Notes: generated by a model from the letters alone, not told the origin. Positions 1 to 11,182 are shown, counted from the first letter of the stretch. The stretch is 64,000 nt of DNA from Vibrio sp. NTOU-M3 (GCF_040869035.1 NZ_CP162101.1:186001-250000); one strand, 5' to 3'. Translations and numbers: made by a program.

Positions 1-6
1 GAACAT
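1..6 (-). CDS. 5' start of a leftward gene cut by the window edge
   Basis: On the minus strand a perfect Shine-Dalgarno AAGGAG (positions 12-17) lies five bases before an ATG at 6-4, followed by a TTC codon before the window ends. Only Met-Phe is visible, so the product cannot be named. The layout implies a gene divergent from the bkd operon, sharing the roughly 530-base upstream region with it; a regulator or transporter is possible but unsupported. Confidence 0.45.
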
Positions 7-534
7 AAACTCTCCTTCATTCATTGTGATATGCGAAACAGTGTAACGTTTTTCATCTCGAACATAATCAAATAACGTCGATCAAGTTGTTCAAGTTTGT
101 CTAATGATAACGTCATTTCAATATATAAAACCTATCAAGCGGGACAATTTTCCATATTCGGAACATATTTTTTTGCCCTCATAATCTTATGGATTCTTCC
201 ATTTTCTTAGCGATTCTTTTTGATTTTTAACAACTCAAATAGAGCAAAGCCATACTTTTGACTGCTTTTCGTCAACTGTAAGAATTATTTTACTCGATAC
301 TAAAGCACAAAACAGGCACCTTTTAACATTTTGATTACAATTATTATATTGGGATATATCAAGATTCATCACTACATTACTAAATGTAACTAGCAATAAA
401 GCGCGCCATAAGGGAGTTTTTCAGAATAGTATTTCAACCAGCACGCTTCATTCTTTAGTTTGATGAGCCTTTTTATCACGACGATCAACAGCAGTCGCCT
501 TTGGTAGCTAAAGGCGAAGTGAAAGGAGCTTGAA
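7..534. other. Intergenic region upstream of bkd
   Basis: AT-rich non-coding stretch of about 530 bases between the leftward edge gene and bkdA1. I see no convincing small gene, no hairpin terminator and no copy of the 16-bp LiuR-type box found at 16.4 and 26.1 kb. It presumably holds divergent promoters. The only clear signal is the bkdA1 ribosome-binding site AAAGGAGC at 522-529. Confidence 0.5.
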
Positions 535-1632
535 ATGAGTGTTCAGGCATTACCTATGCACCGGTTTATCGATCACCAAGGTCATGTCACCGGTTCTCTT
601 CCATCATGGGCCGACCTAGAAACATTAAAGCAGTTTTACTGTGACATGTTGGTTGCCCGCACTTATGACAACAAGGCTGTAGCCCTTCAACGCACTGGGA
701 AGCTTGGGACTTACCCCTCTCACCTAGGCGCTGAAGCTTTTGGAATCGCGATCGGACACGCGCTCAATCCAGAAGATGTTTTTGTGCCCTATTACCGAGA
801 TATGCCAGCTATGTGGGTACGCGGTATTGGCATGGAGAAAAACCTTCAATATTGGGGCGGAGATGAACGCGGTAGTGACTTTTGTACTGAAAAAAGTCAT
901 AACGCAGCACGAGATTTGCCCTTCTGCGTACCCATTGCAACTCAGTGCACTCATGCCGTTGGCGTTGCAGCAGCACTAAAAATTGAAGGAAACCACAATG
1001 CAGCATTAGTCACTTGTGGCGATGGAGCAACCTCAAAAGGTGATTTTCTCGAATCACTGAACTGTGCAGGAGCTTGGAACATTCCTTTGGTATTCGTCGT
1101 CAACAATAACCAATGGGCCATTTCAGTCCCGCGTCGGTTGCAATGCGCCGCAGATTTACTCTCAGAGAAAGCCAAAGGAGCTGGAATTCCCGGCATCACC
1201 GTTGATGGAAATGATGTTGTCGCCATGTATGATGCCGTTTCGCAAGCATTAGATAATGCGAGAAAAGGCAAAGGGCCAACCTTGATCGAAGCCATCAGTT
1301 ATCGCCTCAGTGACCATACCACCGCAGATGACGCCAGCCGTTATCGCAGTGATGATGAATTGAAACAAGCTTGGCAGTTCGAACCCGTCTCACGACTCAA
1401 ACATTATTTAATCGCAAACCATGCTTGGTCGGAACAACAAGATGAAAAATGGTTACACCATGCTAAAAGCTTGGTTGAACAAGCCGTAGAGCACTATCTC
1501 AATTTGCCCCCACAAGCGCCTGAGAGCGCTTTTGATTTTCTCTATGAAACCCCACCGGTGGAATTAAATGCTCAGAGGGATCTTTTGATCAACAAAGCTA
1601 TGCGAATGCAGGGAGGCAAACATGACCAATGA
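535..1632 (+). CDS. bkdA1: Branched-chain 2-oxoacid dehydrogenase E1 alpha subunit
   Basis: 365-residue thiamine-diphosphate E1 alpha subunit, which with BkdA2 decarboxylates the keto acids of leucine, isoleucine and valine and passes the acyl group to the E2 lipoyl domain. The TPP motif is clear: GDG in CGDGATSKGD near residue 163, followed about 30 residues later by NNNQWAIS. The phosphorylation-loop-like stretch YRLSDHTTADD is also present. The ATG follows AAAGGAGC at good spacing. The stop overlaps the bkdA2 start by 11 bases, which suggests translational coupling. Its neighbours (separate alpha and beta subunits, lipoyl E2, nearby liu/ivd operons) favour the branched-chain complex over pyruvate or acetoin dehydrogenase, though sequence alone does not exclude another 2-oxoacid. 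Confidence 0.88.
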   Translation: MSVQALPMHRFIDHQGHVTGSLPSWADLETLKQFYCDMLVARTYDNKAVALQRTGKLGTYPSHLGAEAFGIAIGHALNPEDVFVPYYRDMPAMWVRGIGMEKNLQYWGGDERGSDFCTEKSHNAARDLPFCVPIATQCTHAVGVAAALKIEGNHNAALVTCGDGATSKGDFLESLNCAGAWNIPLVFVVNNNQWAISVPRRLQCAADLLSEKAKGAGIPGITVDGNDVVAMYDAVSQALDNARKGKGPTLIEAISYRLSDHTTADDASRYRSDDELKQAWQFEPVSRLKHYLIANHAWSEQQDEKWLHHAKSLVEQAVEHYLNLPPQAPESAFDFLYETPPVELNAQRDLLINKAMRMQGGKHDQ

Positions 1633-2608
1633 AATCACATTAGTCGAAGCCGTTAATCTCGCGCTGCATTATGAAATGAGCCATGACGATAATGTGCTAG
1701 TTCTGGGGGAAGATGTTGGCGATAACGGTGGCGTCTTCCGTGCAACGGTGGGATTAAAAGAGAAATTTGGCCTACGAAGAGTTATGGATACCCCACTTGC
1801 AGAAGCGTTAATCGGCGGTGTTGCGGTTGGTATGGCAAGCCAAGGGTTACGCCCTGTTGCTGAGTTTCAATTTCAAGGTTTTGTTTTCCCAGCACTTGAG
1901 CACTTAATGTGTCACGCGGCAAGGATTCGCAACCGTACAAGGGGGCGCCTAACCTGCCCCGCAGTGTTCCGTGCCCCATTTGGCGGTGGTATTCATGCAC
2001 CCGAGCACCACTCTGAAAGTGTCGAGGCGCTATTTGCTCATGTTCCGGGTTTTAAAGTCGTCGTGCCCTCCTCACCACAACGCGCTTATGGCTTGCTATT
2101 GGCCGCGATTCGTAGCAATGATCCTGTGATGTTTTTCGAACCCAAACGTATCTACCGCACAGTGAAGTCCACCGTCTTCGACAACGGAGAAGCCCTGCCA
2201 TTAGATACCTGTTTTACGCTACGTAAAGGGCGCGATTTAACGTTAGTTAGCTGGGGGGCATGTATCGTCGAATCATTGCAAGCTGCTCAAACCCTGTCTT
2301 CTCAAGGCATAGAAGCGGAAGTGATTGATCTTGCCAGCATCAAACCGATTGATATGGATACCATTTTCCGCTCGCTTGAAAAAACGGGTCGGTTATTGGT
2401 TGTTCATGAAGCAAGTAAGACCTGCGGTGTCGGTGCAGAAATCATTACCCGTACCGTTGAACACGCCATGTGCATGCTCAAAGCGCCGCCAAAACGTGTT
2501 ACCGGAATGGACACCATCATGCCTTATTATCGCAATGAAGATTATTTCATGATTCAGGAAGAAGATATCGTACTCGCGGCCAGAGAGCTGGTGGAGGGAT
2601 GGAAATGA
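1622..2608 (+). CDS. bkdA2: Branched-chain 2-oxoacid dehydrogenase E1 beta subunit
   Basis: 328-residue E1 beta subunit and partner of the upstream alpha subunit in the alpha2-beta2 E1. Family landmarks are the N-terminal VLGEDVGDNGGVFRAT segment, the DTPLAE segment, FQFQGFVFPALEHL, and the C-terminal transketolase domain beginning near DLTLVSWG with VIDLASIKPID. The RBS GGGAGG lies inside the end of bkdA1. The end overlaps the next gene by an ATGA junction. No E3 (lipoamide dehydrogenase) gene follows, so the complex probably uses the housekeeping Lpd encoded elsewhere. Confidence 0.9.
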   Translation: MTNEITLVEAVNLALHYEMSHDDNVLVLGEDVGDNGGVFRATVGLKEKFGLRRVMDTPLAEALIGGVAVGMASQGLRPVAEFQFQGFVFPALEHLMCHAARIRNRTRGRLTCPAVFRAPFGGGIHAPEHHSESVEALFAHVPGFKVVVPSSPQRAYGLLLAAIRSNDPVMFFEPKRIYRTVKSTVFDNGEALPLDTCFTLRKGRDLTLVSWGACIVESLQAAQTLSSQGIEAEVIDLASIKPIDMDTIFRSLEKTGRLLVVHEASKTCGVGAEIITRTVEHAMCMLKAPPKRVTGMDTIMPYYRNEDYFMIQEEDIVLAARELVEGWK

Positions 2609-3747
2609 AGTCATTTATTTTACCCGATTTAGGCGAAGGACTTGCCGAATCTGAGATCGTCGAATGGCACGTCAACATTGGTGATCAGGTTGAAGTTGAC
2701 CAGATTGTACTCACGGTTGAAACCGCCAAAGCGGTGGTGGAAGTCCCCGCCCCGTACAGTGGCAAAATTGTCAGTCGTCACGGTGAACAAGGAGACGTCA
2801 TCAACATTGGCAGCCTACTGCTTGAAATCGAAGAACTGGGTGAAACCGTCGTTCAACACGCAGAAAAGCAAACTGAAGATGCGGCAACTGTTGTTGGTAA
2901 TGTATCTCAGCAAACCCATCAAGTTCAGGTTGACGATTACTGGGTTGGCAGTGTGCATAACCCATCCAGCGAAGGACCGCTGGTTGCCATGCCTTCTGCA
3001 CGAATGTTGGCCAAAAAGCTTGGTGTTGATTTGCTAAAAGTGGTCGGCAGTGGCCCCGACGGACTGATTTTAGATGCTGATATTTACAGTGAAGCAGGCA
3101 AACAAATTCCGGGAACCGAAGTCCTTAAAGGTGCAAGACGCACCATGGCAGGTACCATGGCAGAGTCTCACCACAATGTCGCGGCGGTCACCATCACCGA
3201 AGAAGCGTTGCTTCACAAATGGGCTGAAGGCGAAGACATCTCTGGTCGGCTCATTCGCGCTGTCGTTCATGCTTGCCAACAAGAACCCGCTCTGAATGCC
3301 TGGTTTGATGCCGAAACCATGACTCGCTGCGTCCACAGCACAGTGAACATTGGCATTGCCGTAGACAGTGCTCATGGATTGTATGTACCCGTGCTGCGCC
3401 ATGCTGATGAGTTTGACCAAAACGGAATTCGCCAATGGCTGGATGATACAGTGAAGGGAATACGTAACCGCAAGATCGGGCGGGAGCAGTTGCAACATGC
3501 CACCATTACCCTATCGAACTTTGGTGCCATCGCCGGAATTTATGCAACACCCGTCGTTTCACCACCACAAGTTGCCATTGTCGGCGCGGGTCGAATCATC
3601 GAAAAAGTCATTCTTGAACAGGGTCAGCCGATTGCGATTAAAGCGATGCCACTTTCGATCACATTTGATCATCGAGCATGCACTGGTGGTGAGGCAGCAC
3701 GGTTCACCAAAGTGCTGGTTGAACATTTACAAATGCCAACACTTTAA
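2605..3747 (+). CDS. bkdB: Branched-chain 2-oxoacid dehydrogenase E2 (lipoyl acyltransferase)
   Basis: 380-residue E2 core protein with one N-terminal lipoyl domain (lipoyl lysine K42 in VETAKAVVEVP), a linker, a peripheral-subunit-binding domain near MPSARMLAKKLGV, and the C-terminal acyltransferase domain. I start at ATG 2605, not ATG 2599, because GGAGGG at 2593-2598 is six bases from 2605 but touches 2599. The start then forms an ATGA overlap with bkdA2. The active-site motif normally written HxxxDG reads H356-RAC-T360-G, so the conserved Asp is replaced by Thr. It acts in the cytoplasm as the scaffold of the complex. Confidence 0.88.
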   Translation: MKSFILPDLGEGLAESEIVEWHVNIGDQVEVDQIVLTVETAKAVVEVPAPYSGKIVSRHGEQGDVINIGSLLLEIEELGETVVQHAEKQTEDAATVVGNVSQQTHQVQVDDYWVGSVHNPSSEGPLVAMPSARMLAKKLGVDLLKVVGSGPDGLILDADIYSEAGKQIPGTEVLKGARRTMAGTMAESHHNVAAVTITEEALLHKWAEGEDISGRLIRAVVHACQQEPALNAWFDAETMTRCVHSTVNIGIAVDSAHGLYVPVLRHADEFDQNGIRQWLDDTVKGIRNRKIGREQLQHATITLSNFGAIAGIYATPVVSPPQVAIVGAGRIIEKVILEQGQPIAIKAMPLSITFDHRACTGGEAARFTKVLVEHLQMPTL

Positions 3748-4203
3748 CAAACAAGAACAACCGACGCTTACTTTACATCCGCTCATTTTGGGGGTTCAAA
3801 TAACTCAAATTGAGCGGAAATCGGGAAATAAGTCCGGTTTGAGCGCAATATAGTGCGTTAATTATTTGATCCAACTCATTAAATTAACATATTTTATTTG
3901 CCAATTTTTTGGCTCTCCGGTCACCACAAATCTGTAGCCTGCAAGCTCATAACACCCAATCTTTCGTTGTAAAGCAGCGCGTTATAAACACCAAACTTTT
4001 ATATTAAGCCAATCTCATAGCGCCAAAAAACAAACACCCCACCTCGACCATTAACAATCTAACTTAAGTTATTAATATTGCTTGTTTTATTTAAACAGTG
4101 CATTCAAATCTCACCTGTAGAATGAAGATTGGCTTGAGAAAGAATAACCACAATAAAGCCAAAACCTATTCACGCTAACACCTAAATGAGGTTCGAAAAG
4201 CAA
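3748..4203. other. Intergenic region between bkdB and the chemotaxis receptor
   Basis: About 450 bases without a credible gene. It holds the imperfect inverted repeat at 3779-3817 just after bkdB. The rest is AT-rich and probably carries the promoter of the receptor gene. I recognise no operator, RNA gene or repeat in it. Confidence 0.5.
3779..3817 (+). terminator. Stem-loop after the bkd operon
   Basis: A 12-base arm CCGCTCATTTTG (3779-3790) pairs with CAAATTGAGCGG (3806-3817) with one mismatch and a 15-base loop. No T-run follows, so it is either a 3'-end stabilising hairpin or a weak/Rho-assisted terminator for bkdB, rather than a classic intrinsic terminator. Confidence 0.4.
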
Positions 4204-6297
4204 ATGTTTAATAGTATTCGCACAAGAATAGCGGTGAGCGCCGGGGTCGCTATGTCTTTTACCTTGCTTATCGCTATGGGAATGACCACCAACGCCTTTA
4301 CTAACGTTAACCAACAGATCTCACAAAGAGTTTCGGAACAACTGACTGAAGCCACCACTTCTCAACTACGCTCTACTGCTTCAGAACAAGGTAAAACCAT
4401 CGCCAACGGCCTTTTCCCAGTTACCGGTAGCTTATCGCAATTACGCTCGATCATTGAACAGAGTGCCATCGACCAAGCCGGTGCTCACGAGCTGGTGAAT
4501 CAATTCGTTGCCGCTCTTAAATCCCAAGATGAAGCAGTTTTTGCGGGGTATATGGTCTTTGAACAAAAGACGTGGCCTGCTGAGAGTGAGCCCCTAGCTT
4601 CTGATGCATTTAATAAGCTTGGCTATCTTGCTCCCTTCTTTTCACCAAATAGCAACGGTGGTTTTGATGCAGTCGCCATGGACAGCTTTTCAAACACTGA
4701 GTTAAATGCCAATGGTGAGCGCAAAGACGATTGGCACTTAATGCCGTTTGAAACCGGACAAACCTTTGTGATGGAACCTTACATGTACCCTGTCAGAGGG
4801 AAACAGGAGCTCATCACCACCATCAGTCAGCCCATCAAGGTGAACAACCAAATCATCGGTTCATTGGGGTTTGATTTGGCGCTAACTGAACTGCAAGGTC
4901 AAAGTGAAAACATTGCCAAAGACCTCTTTGAAGGCGAAGGTAATGTGATCATTGCATCTTGGAAAGGCGCGACCTTAGCCAATGCTAAAAAAGGCGCAAC
5001 GGTAGGTAAAAAAGTACCGGATGTTCTGTTTCAACAATGGAAAAAAATTCAAGGTTTGGCGACACAATCTGACATTGGCATGATGACTCAAAATGGTCGC
5101 GAATACGCAGTTACCTCGGTTGATACCTCTGGGGCGCCATGGATCGTCATTGTTTCGGTACCCACTCATGTGCTGCAAAAAAGCATCTCTGAATTTAATG
5201 ACTGGAATAGTGAAATCAACGCACAAGCGCTAAAACAAGGTGTTATCGGTGGGATAATTGCCATGGTTCTCGGTGTTGCGGTCATGGCCATCATCGCAAC
5301 GTCACTAGGTAAGGTACTGATCAACTTAGTGGAACGATTTAAAGATGTTGCACAAGGTGACGGAGACCTCACCTACCGTCTAGAAGTGAAAGGCAAGGAC
5401 GAAACAGCGCAGCTTTCTCACTGGTTCAACTCCTTCCTTGCTCGCATGCAAGAAATGCTGAAAACCGCAAAAGAAACCGCTGTTCAAGTCGATGGCAGTG
5501 CAAAAGAAGGCCAAGCCAGTGCGAGTGTGTCTAAAGACAAACTGAATGATCAGTTAAATGAGGTCAATTCACTGGCAACAGCCATCAATGAAATGACAGC
5601 AGCCGCACAAGAAGTGGCAAATTCCGCCGTTCAAGCCGCAACCGCTGCAAGCCAAGTGCAAAGCAATAGCGTAAATGGTATGGATCGCATGGATAATGCA
5701 GCAAAAGCCGTTGATACCCTTGCAGCCCAGGTTTCTAATGCCCAGACCCAAACCCTTAGCCTTGCTGAGTCTAGCACCAGCATTCAGGGTATTTTGTCCG
5801 AGATTGGTGGTATTGCAGAACAAACTAACTTGCTGGCATTGAACGCCGCAATTGAAGCTGCACGCGCCGGAGAGGCAGGTCGCGGGTTTGCCGTCGTCGC
5901 CGATGAAGTCCGTAATCTGGCCAATCGCACACAGAGCTCGACAGAAGAAATTCGCTCGATGTTGGCGCGACTTGAGCAAGACACACAAAACATCGTCGAA
6001 CTGATGGAACAGAGCCAGCAACAGGCGACAGACACTCGTGGTGAAGCGCAAGCTGCTCAAAGTGCATTGGTTGAAATAAACCAAGCAATTGAAGTGATCA
6101 ACGACATGAACAACCAAATCGCCGCCGCCGCAGAAGAACAAAGCCTTGTAGCAGAAGAAATTAATCGTAATGTGGTGATCATCAATGACACAGCGGTAGA
6201 TGTGATGGATACCATGACCACGTCAGTGAGCATCAGCCATCAGCTCTCTGACCAAGCATCCGATCTGCATACTGAGCTGAATAAATTTAAGATTTAA
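4204..6297 (+). CDS. Methyl-accepting chemotaxis protein with periplasmic Cache-type sensor
   Basis: 697-residue transmembrane chemoreceptor. Order: N-terminal membrane anchor (about residues 10-30), a large periplasmic sensor of about 300 residues resembling double-Cache domains, a second membrane segment near residue 350, a HAMP region, and a cytoplasmic signalling domain. The hairpin tip near residue 537 reads [19 protein letters not shown] followed by [12 protein letters not shown], diagnostic of the family. It would control CheA and hence the flagellar motor. ATG 4204 is preferred to ATG 4186 because the only Shine-Dalgarno-like GAGG (4188-4191) lies upstream of 4204, though its 12-base spacing is long. 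No C-terminal CheR-docking pentapeptide is seen. The ligand is unknown. Confidence 0.9.
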   Translation: MFNSIRTRIAVSAGVAMSFTLLIAMGMTTNAFTNVNQQISQRVSEQLTEATTSQLRSTASEQGKTIANGLFPVTGSLSQLRSIIEQSAIDQAGAHELVNQFVAALKSQDEAVFAGYMVFEQKTWPAESEPLASDAFNKLGYLAPFFSPNSNGGFDAVAMDSFSNTELNANGERKDDWHLMPFETGQTFVMEPYMYPVRGKQELITTISQPIKVNNQIIGSLGFDLALTELQGQSENIAKDLFEGEGNVIIASWKGATLANAKKGATVGKKVPDVLFQQWKKIQGLATQSDIGMMTQNGREYAVTSVDTSGAPWIVIVSVPTHVLQKSISEFNDWNSEINAQALKQGVIGGIIAMVLGVAVMAIIATSLGKVLINLVERFKDVAQGDGDLTYRLEVKGKDETAQLSHWFNSFLARMQEMLKTAKETAVQVDGSAKEGQASASVSKDKLNDQLNEVNSLATAINEMTAAAQEVANSAVQAATAASQVQSNSVNGMDRMDNAAKAVDTLAAQVSNAQTQTLSLAESSTSIQGILSEIGGIAEQTNLLALNAAIEAARAGEAGRGFAVVADEVRNLANRTQSSTEEIRSMLARLEQDTQNIVELMEQSQQQATDTRGEAQAAQSALVEINQAIEVINDMNNQIAAAAEEQSLVAEEINRNVVIINDTAVDVMDTMTTSVSISHQLSDQASDLHTELNKFKI

Positions 6298-6317
6298 TGG
6301 ATGAACTTTCTAACAAA

Positions 6318-6346
6318 AACAGCGCCCATTGGCGCTGTTTTTATTT
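6318..6346 (+). terminator. Intrinsic terminator of the chemoreceptor gene
   Basis: A 9-bp perfect stem AACAGCGCC / GGCGCTGTT with loop CATT is followed by TTTATTT, starting 21 bases after the receptor stop codon. Confidence 0.9.
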
Positions 6347-6419
6347 AAGGAACACAACAAGCACATATCGCATATAAATCAAACCGTTATAAAATAAATG
6401 CGATTAAAATCTCAATGAA

Positions 6420-6434
6420 ATTATTGATATTTTT
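6420..6434 (+). promoter_or_regulatory. Candidate quorum-sensing master regulator (SmcR/HapR/LuxR) site
   Basis: The stretch ATTATTGATATTTTT matches the left half and centre of the known Vibrio LuxR-family consensus (TTATTGAT followed by A/T-rich bases); the right half-site is poor. It lies about 275 bases before the protease start. Vibrio elastases such as VvpE are known to be activated by SmcR from a distant upstream site, so position and context fit, but this is a motif reading only. Confidence 0.35.
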
Positions 6435-6643
6435 GCGTACATTTTTACAAGCATAAAAATATTATTAATCATTATCTGTTTGATTTTATTAGTACGAATC
6501 AACCTCATTTTCAAACTAATTAATAAACTCATCCCACATGATGTAACTATTTGTATACAGTGCAAATAAGCGAATTTAGATAAGAATTGGCGAGAGCGTT
6601 AATTGTCTTCCATTTTTTTCTTGCCAGCCACAAGTTGCTTGGC

Positions 6644-6668
6644 CTCTGATCAAAACATCAGATCAGAG
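6644..6668 (+). promoter_or_regulatory. Hairpin in the vibriolysin leader
   Basis: Perfect 8-bp stem CTCTGATC / GATCAGAG with a 9-base loop, ending 29 bases before the ATG and running into an AGAAGGA purine stretch. It could affect mRNA stability or translation. A related sequence precedes the endonuclease gene at 11.6 kb. Confidence 0.4.
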
Positions 6669-6691
6669 AAGGAAAAATATAAACAGGATAG

Positions 6692-8527
<1,836 letters not shown>

Positions 8528-8546
8528 GCTTCCCTTCCCCTTCTTT

Positions 8547-8575
8547 GGCACTCTTACGAGAGTGCCTTTTCTTTA
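8547..8575 (+). terminator. Intrinsic terminator of the vibriolysin gene
   Basis: Perfect 8-bp stem GGCACTCT / AGAGTGCC with tetraloop TACG, followed by TTTTCTTTA, 20 bases after the stop codon. Confidence 0.9.
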
Positions 8576-8583
8576 TTTCACCA

Positions 8584-8606
8584 CACCTTAAGCTAGCGTT
8601 AAGGTG
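8584..8606. repeat. Small perfect inverted repeat
   Basis: CACCTTAA (8584-8591) and TTAAGGTG (8599-8606) are perfect inverted arms around GCTAGCG. There is no T-run on either strand, so it is not an obvious terminator. It lies about 100 bases before the U32 gene and could be an operator or chance. Confidence 0.3.
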
Positions 8607-8705
8607 ATAGATATTTGATTCAGATTAATAAAGGTTGAACTAGATCACCAAAGCGGAACTGAAACCCGTAGAATGCGTGCCTATTTTATTGCTAGGTAGA
8701 CTTCA

Positions 8706-10685
8706 GTGACACGAGAACAGTTTGAGTTATTGGCTCCGGGTGGCGATCTGGACTCCATTAAAGCGGCCATCGCCGCCGGAGCAGATGCCATTTATTGTGG
8801 TTTAGATCGTTTTAATGCCAGAAATCGCGCAACCAACTTAACCTTGGATAACTTGAATTCGGTGCTCGAGTTGGCACATCAGCACCAATGCAAAATTTTT
8901 CTTACCCTGAACGTCTTGATCCTAGAAAGTGAAATTCCTGCGATTGTGCGTTTACTCAGTCAGCTAAGAACAACAAAAATCGATGGTGTCATCGTACAAG
9001 ACTTAGGCCTTGCCTATATTCTCAAACACCATTTTCCTGAGTTAGATGTTCACGCATCTACCCAGCTAAATACCCATAATGAAGGGCAAATACTGTTTCT
9101 AAATCAGTTGACGGCAAGCCGTGTTAATTTGTCCCGAGAATTGAATATCGATGAGATCCGCCATCTGGCTCAATTTGGCAAGCAGCATAACGTGTTGATG
9201 GAAGTGTTTGTACATGGTTCCTATTGCATCGGCTTTTCTGGTATTTGTTACATCAGTTCAGCTCGAAATGGTGCGTCGGGTAACCGAGGACGCTGTAGTC
9301 AGCCTTGCCGTGAACAGTATGAAACCACCAAAACGGGTCATCAATACCCATTAAACATGAAAGACAATTCTGCGTTTGGTGATCTTGAAGCGCTTGCTGA
9401 TGCGGGCGTTTACTCACTCAAAGTCGAAGGACGGATCAAAAAATCCCATTACGTTTATACCGTGGTCGACAACTGGCGCAAACAGATTGATCGTTTATGC
9501 GACGGTGAGGCATTATCTTCAGACACTACCGAGCTCTACACTGTATTTAATCGCGACTTTTCTAACGCATTTTTGCAAGGAAACTATGGCAAATCGATGT
9601 ACATCGATAACCCACGTGACCATGCAGTGAAACACTTTTCTAAGATCTATCAATGCCAAAGTACTGATGATGTTCAGCGGGTTAAAAAGCAGCTTTATGA
9701 TGCCAAAACCGCCATTATTGAAACGGTGGCAGAAAAAACACACGACTTTACATTAGAAACCGGGCATACCAGTGCTAGCTTGAAAGGTGCCATCGATATC
9801 CCTGCACTCCCAGCCCTAGCAGACCACGACACAAACGATGAAACGGCCCGCCTTTCCGTGCTGATGTCGTCTATTGATGATCTACTTTTAGCTAAAAACG
9901 ACATTGACCTCTATTACCAAATGCCGATGGGCCTCGCATCAGAGTGCGCTGAACTGGTCTTTGTTTTTAAAGCGAACCCACAGCTCAAACCGTGGTTTCC
10001 TGCCATATTGATTGGTGACGATTACCTTGCTGCGCGAGATTTTCTAGAACAAGTTAAGCCAACGCAGCTGATCACCAATAATTCTGGTATTGGCGTGATA
10101 GCCAATGAGCTTGGTTTAAACTGGGTTGCAGGCCCACAGATGAACACCACAAACTCCTATGCACTGAAGTGCTTGAATGAAGAGTTTCATGCCACTGGTG
10201 CATTCGTCTCGAATGAGCTGAATATGAAACAAATGCGCCATATTAAGCGTCCTGAGTCTATGCGTCTGTTTTATAGCGTCTATCACCCAAATACCTTACT
10301 CACCAGTCGTCAGTGTCTTTTCCAACAGACCGAAGGGTGCAAGAAAATTAAGGTCAACAAAGGCTGTTTGAAACGTTGCGATAAGCGTACTTCGATCATT
10401 AATCTTAAAGATAACCCTTACGTCATCCAGAAACTCAGAGGCAGTCACAACGCTATCTACAGTGAACACAATGTGCTCAATCTTGATGTACTGACAGATT
10501 TGCCGAGCCTGTTTACCGACGTGATGATTGATTTGCGAGACATCCAAACCGAGACCAATGTGATCATCGACAAAACAACTTTAATCAAAGAGTTTTTGTC
10601 CTTGCTTGAAGGTAATTTAACGCCTACGCGCCTGCATCAATACATTCAACCAACCGGAAATGCTCAATACCGCAAAGGATTGTAA
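8706..10685 (+). CDS. Peptidase U32-family protein (RlhA/TrhP-like)
   Basis: 659-residue U32 protein with a TIM-barrel-like N-terminal half. Landmarks are ELLAPGGD at the start, GADAIYCG, HASTQLNTHN, NLSREL, and the signature region HGSYCIGFSGICYISS through RGRCSQPCR, whose cysteines in related proteins bind an iron-sulfur cluster. A second cysteine group sits near residues 540-562 (RQC, GCKK, KGCLKRC). The family is named for a collagenase, but well-studied members (RlhA, TrhO/P, UbiU/V) act in RNA or ubiquinone hydroxylation; the substrate here is unknown. It is about as long as RlhA but not close enough to assign. The start codon is GTG with AGGTAGA upstream. The NifW-like gene follows at once. 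Confidence 0.85.
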   Translation: MTREQFELLAPGGDLDSIKAAIAAGADAIYCGLDRFNARNRATNLTLDNLNSVLELAHQHQCKIFLTLNVLILESEIPAIVRLLSQLRTTKIDGVIVQDLGLAYILKHHFPELDVHASTQLNTHNEGQILFLNQLTASRVNLSRELNIDEIRHLAQFGKQHNVLMEVFVHGSYCIGFSGICYISSARNGASGNRGRCSQPCREQYETTKTGHQYPLNMKDNSAFGDLEALADAGVYSLKVEGRIKKSHYVYTVVDNWRKQIDRLCDGEALSSDTTELYTVFNRDFSNAFLQGNYGKSMYIDNPRDHAVKHFSKIYQCQSTDDVQRVKKQLYDAKTAIIETVAEKTHDFTLETGHTSASLKGAIDIPALPALADHDTNDETARLSVLMSSIDDLLLAKNDIDLYYQMPMGLASECAELVFVFKANPQLKPWFPAILIGDDYLAARDFLEQVKPTQLITNNSGIGVIANELGLNWVAGPQMNTTNSYALKCLNEEFHATGAFVSNELNMKQMRHIKRPESMRLFYSVYHPNTLLTSRQCLFQQTEGCKKIKVNKGCLKRCDKRTSIINLKDNPYVIQKLRGSHNAIYSEHNVLNLDVLTDLPSLFTDVMIDLRDIQTETNVIIDKTTLIKEFLSLLEGNLTPTRLHQYIQPTGNAQYRKGL

Positions 10686-10769
10686 GATGGAGACTATTGC
10701 GCCATATCAAGTTGTGTGGTGCAGTTGGCGATTAGACTAACTCTTCACCCAGCAAATACCTTACTTAGC

Positions 10770-11048
10770 ATGAGTCAGCCGAAACATATTCAAGAGGTCA
10801 TCGCTTCTTTTACCTCGATAGAGCAAGCTTTGGATTATTTTGAGATCAGCTTTGAACGTCGATTCATTGATGAATATCGTACTCAATTGGTCAAACGCTT
10901 TAATGGCTATTTGTTGTTAGAAAAACCGGATGATTGGTTCTCTGCACGAAGAGCATTGAAGAATGCCTATTGCAAAGTACAACGTAGTCGGCTCGATCGG
11001 CATACTCGTTCAGCATGCCGTGGTTGTACCTCGTGCCAGCGAAGATAA
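10770..11048 (+). CDS. NifW-like small protein
   Basis: About 92 residues from ATG 10770; a GTG at 10716 in the same frame would give 110, and neither start has a convincing ribosome-binding site. The core TSIEQALDYFEISFE, then FIDEYRTQLVKRFNGYL, resembles the NifW (nitrogenase-stabilising protein) pattern of an acidic FF/YF segment followed by R-x-x-x-x-K-RF-x-x-YL. The C-terminus carries three cysteines (ACRGCTSCQRR), suggesting metal or iron-sulfur contact. No nif gene is in the window. It follows the U32 gene closely, so the two are probably co-transcribed. The NifW assignment is pattern-based and could be wrong; its role here is unknown. Confidence 0.5.
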   Translation: MSQPKHIQEVIASFTSIEQALDYFEISFERRFIDEYRTQLVKRFNGYLLLEKPDDWFSARRALKNAYCKVQRSRLDRHTRSACRGCTSCQRR

Positions 11049-11182
11049 GCATCACGCCATAATTGTCCTGAATTGTCCTTGGTTAAAATAGCATCAACCG
11101 ATTGAAATTAGAGTAAAAACTGTAGTCTCTGACCACCACCAGCTATAAAATGCCTGCGCTATGTTGTTTTAAATGAAACGCT

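Noticed and set aside
3070..3498. Minus-strand open frame of 142 codons inside bkdB
   Set aside because: Antisense shadow of the acyltransferase gene without RBS or recognisable domain.
5569..6141. Minus-strand open frame of 190 codons inside the chemoreceptor gene
   Set aside because: It lies wholly within a well-supported coding region, has Cys/His-rich nonsense composition and no domain pattern; a shadow frame.
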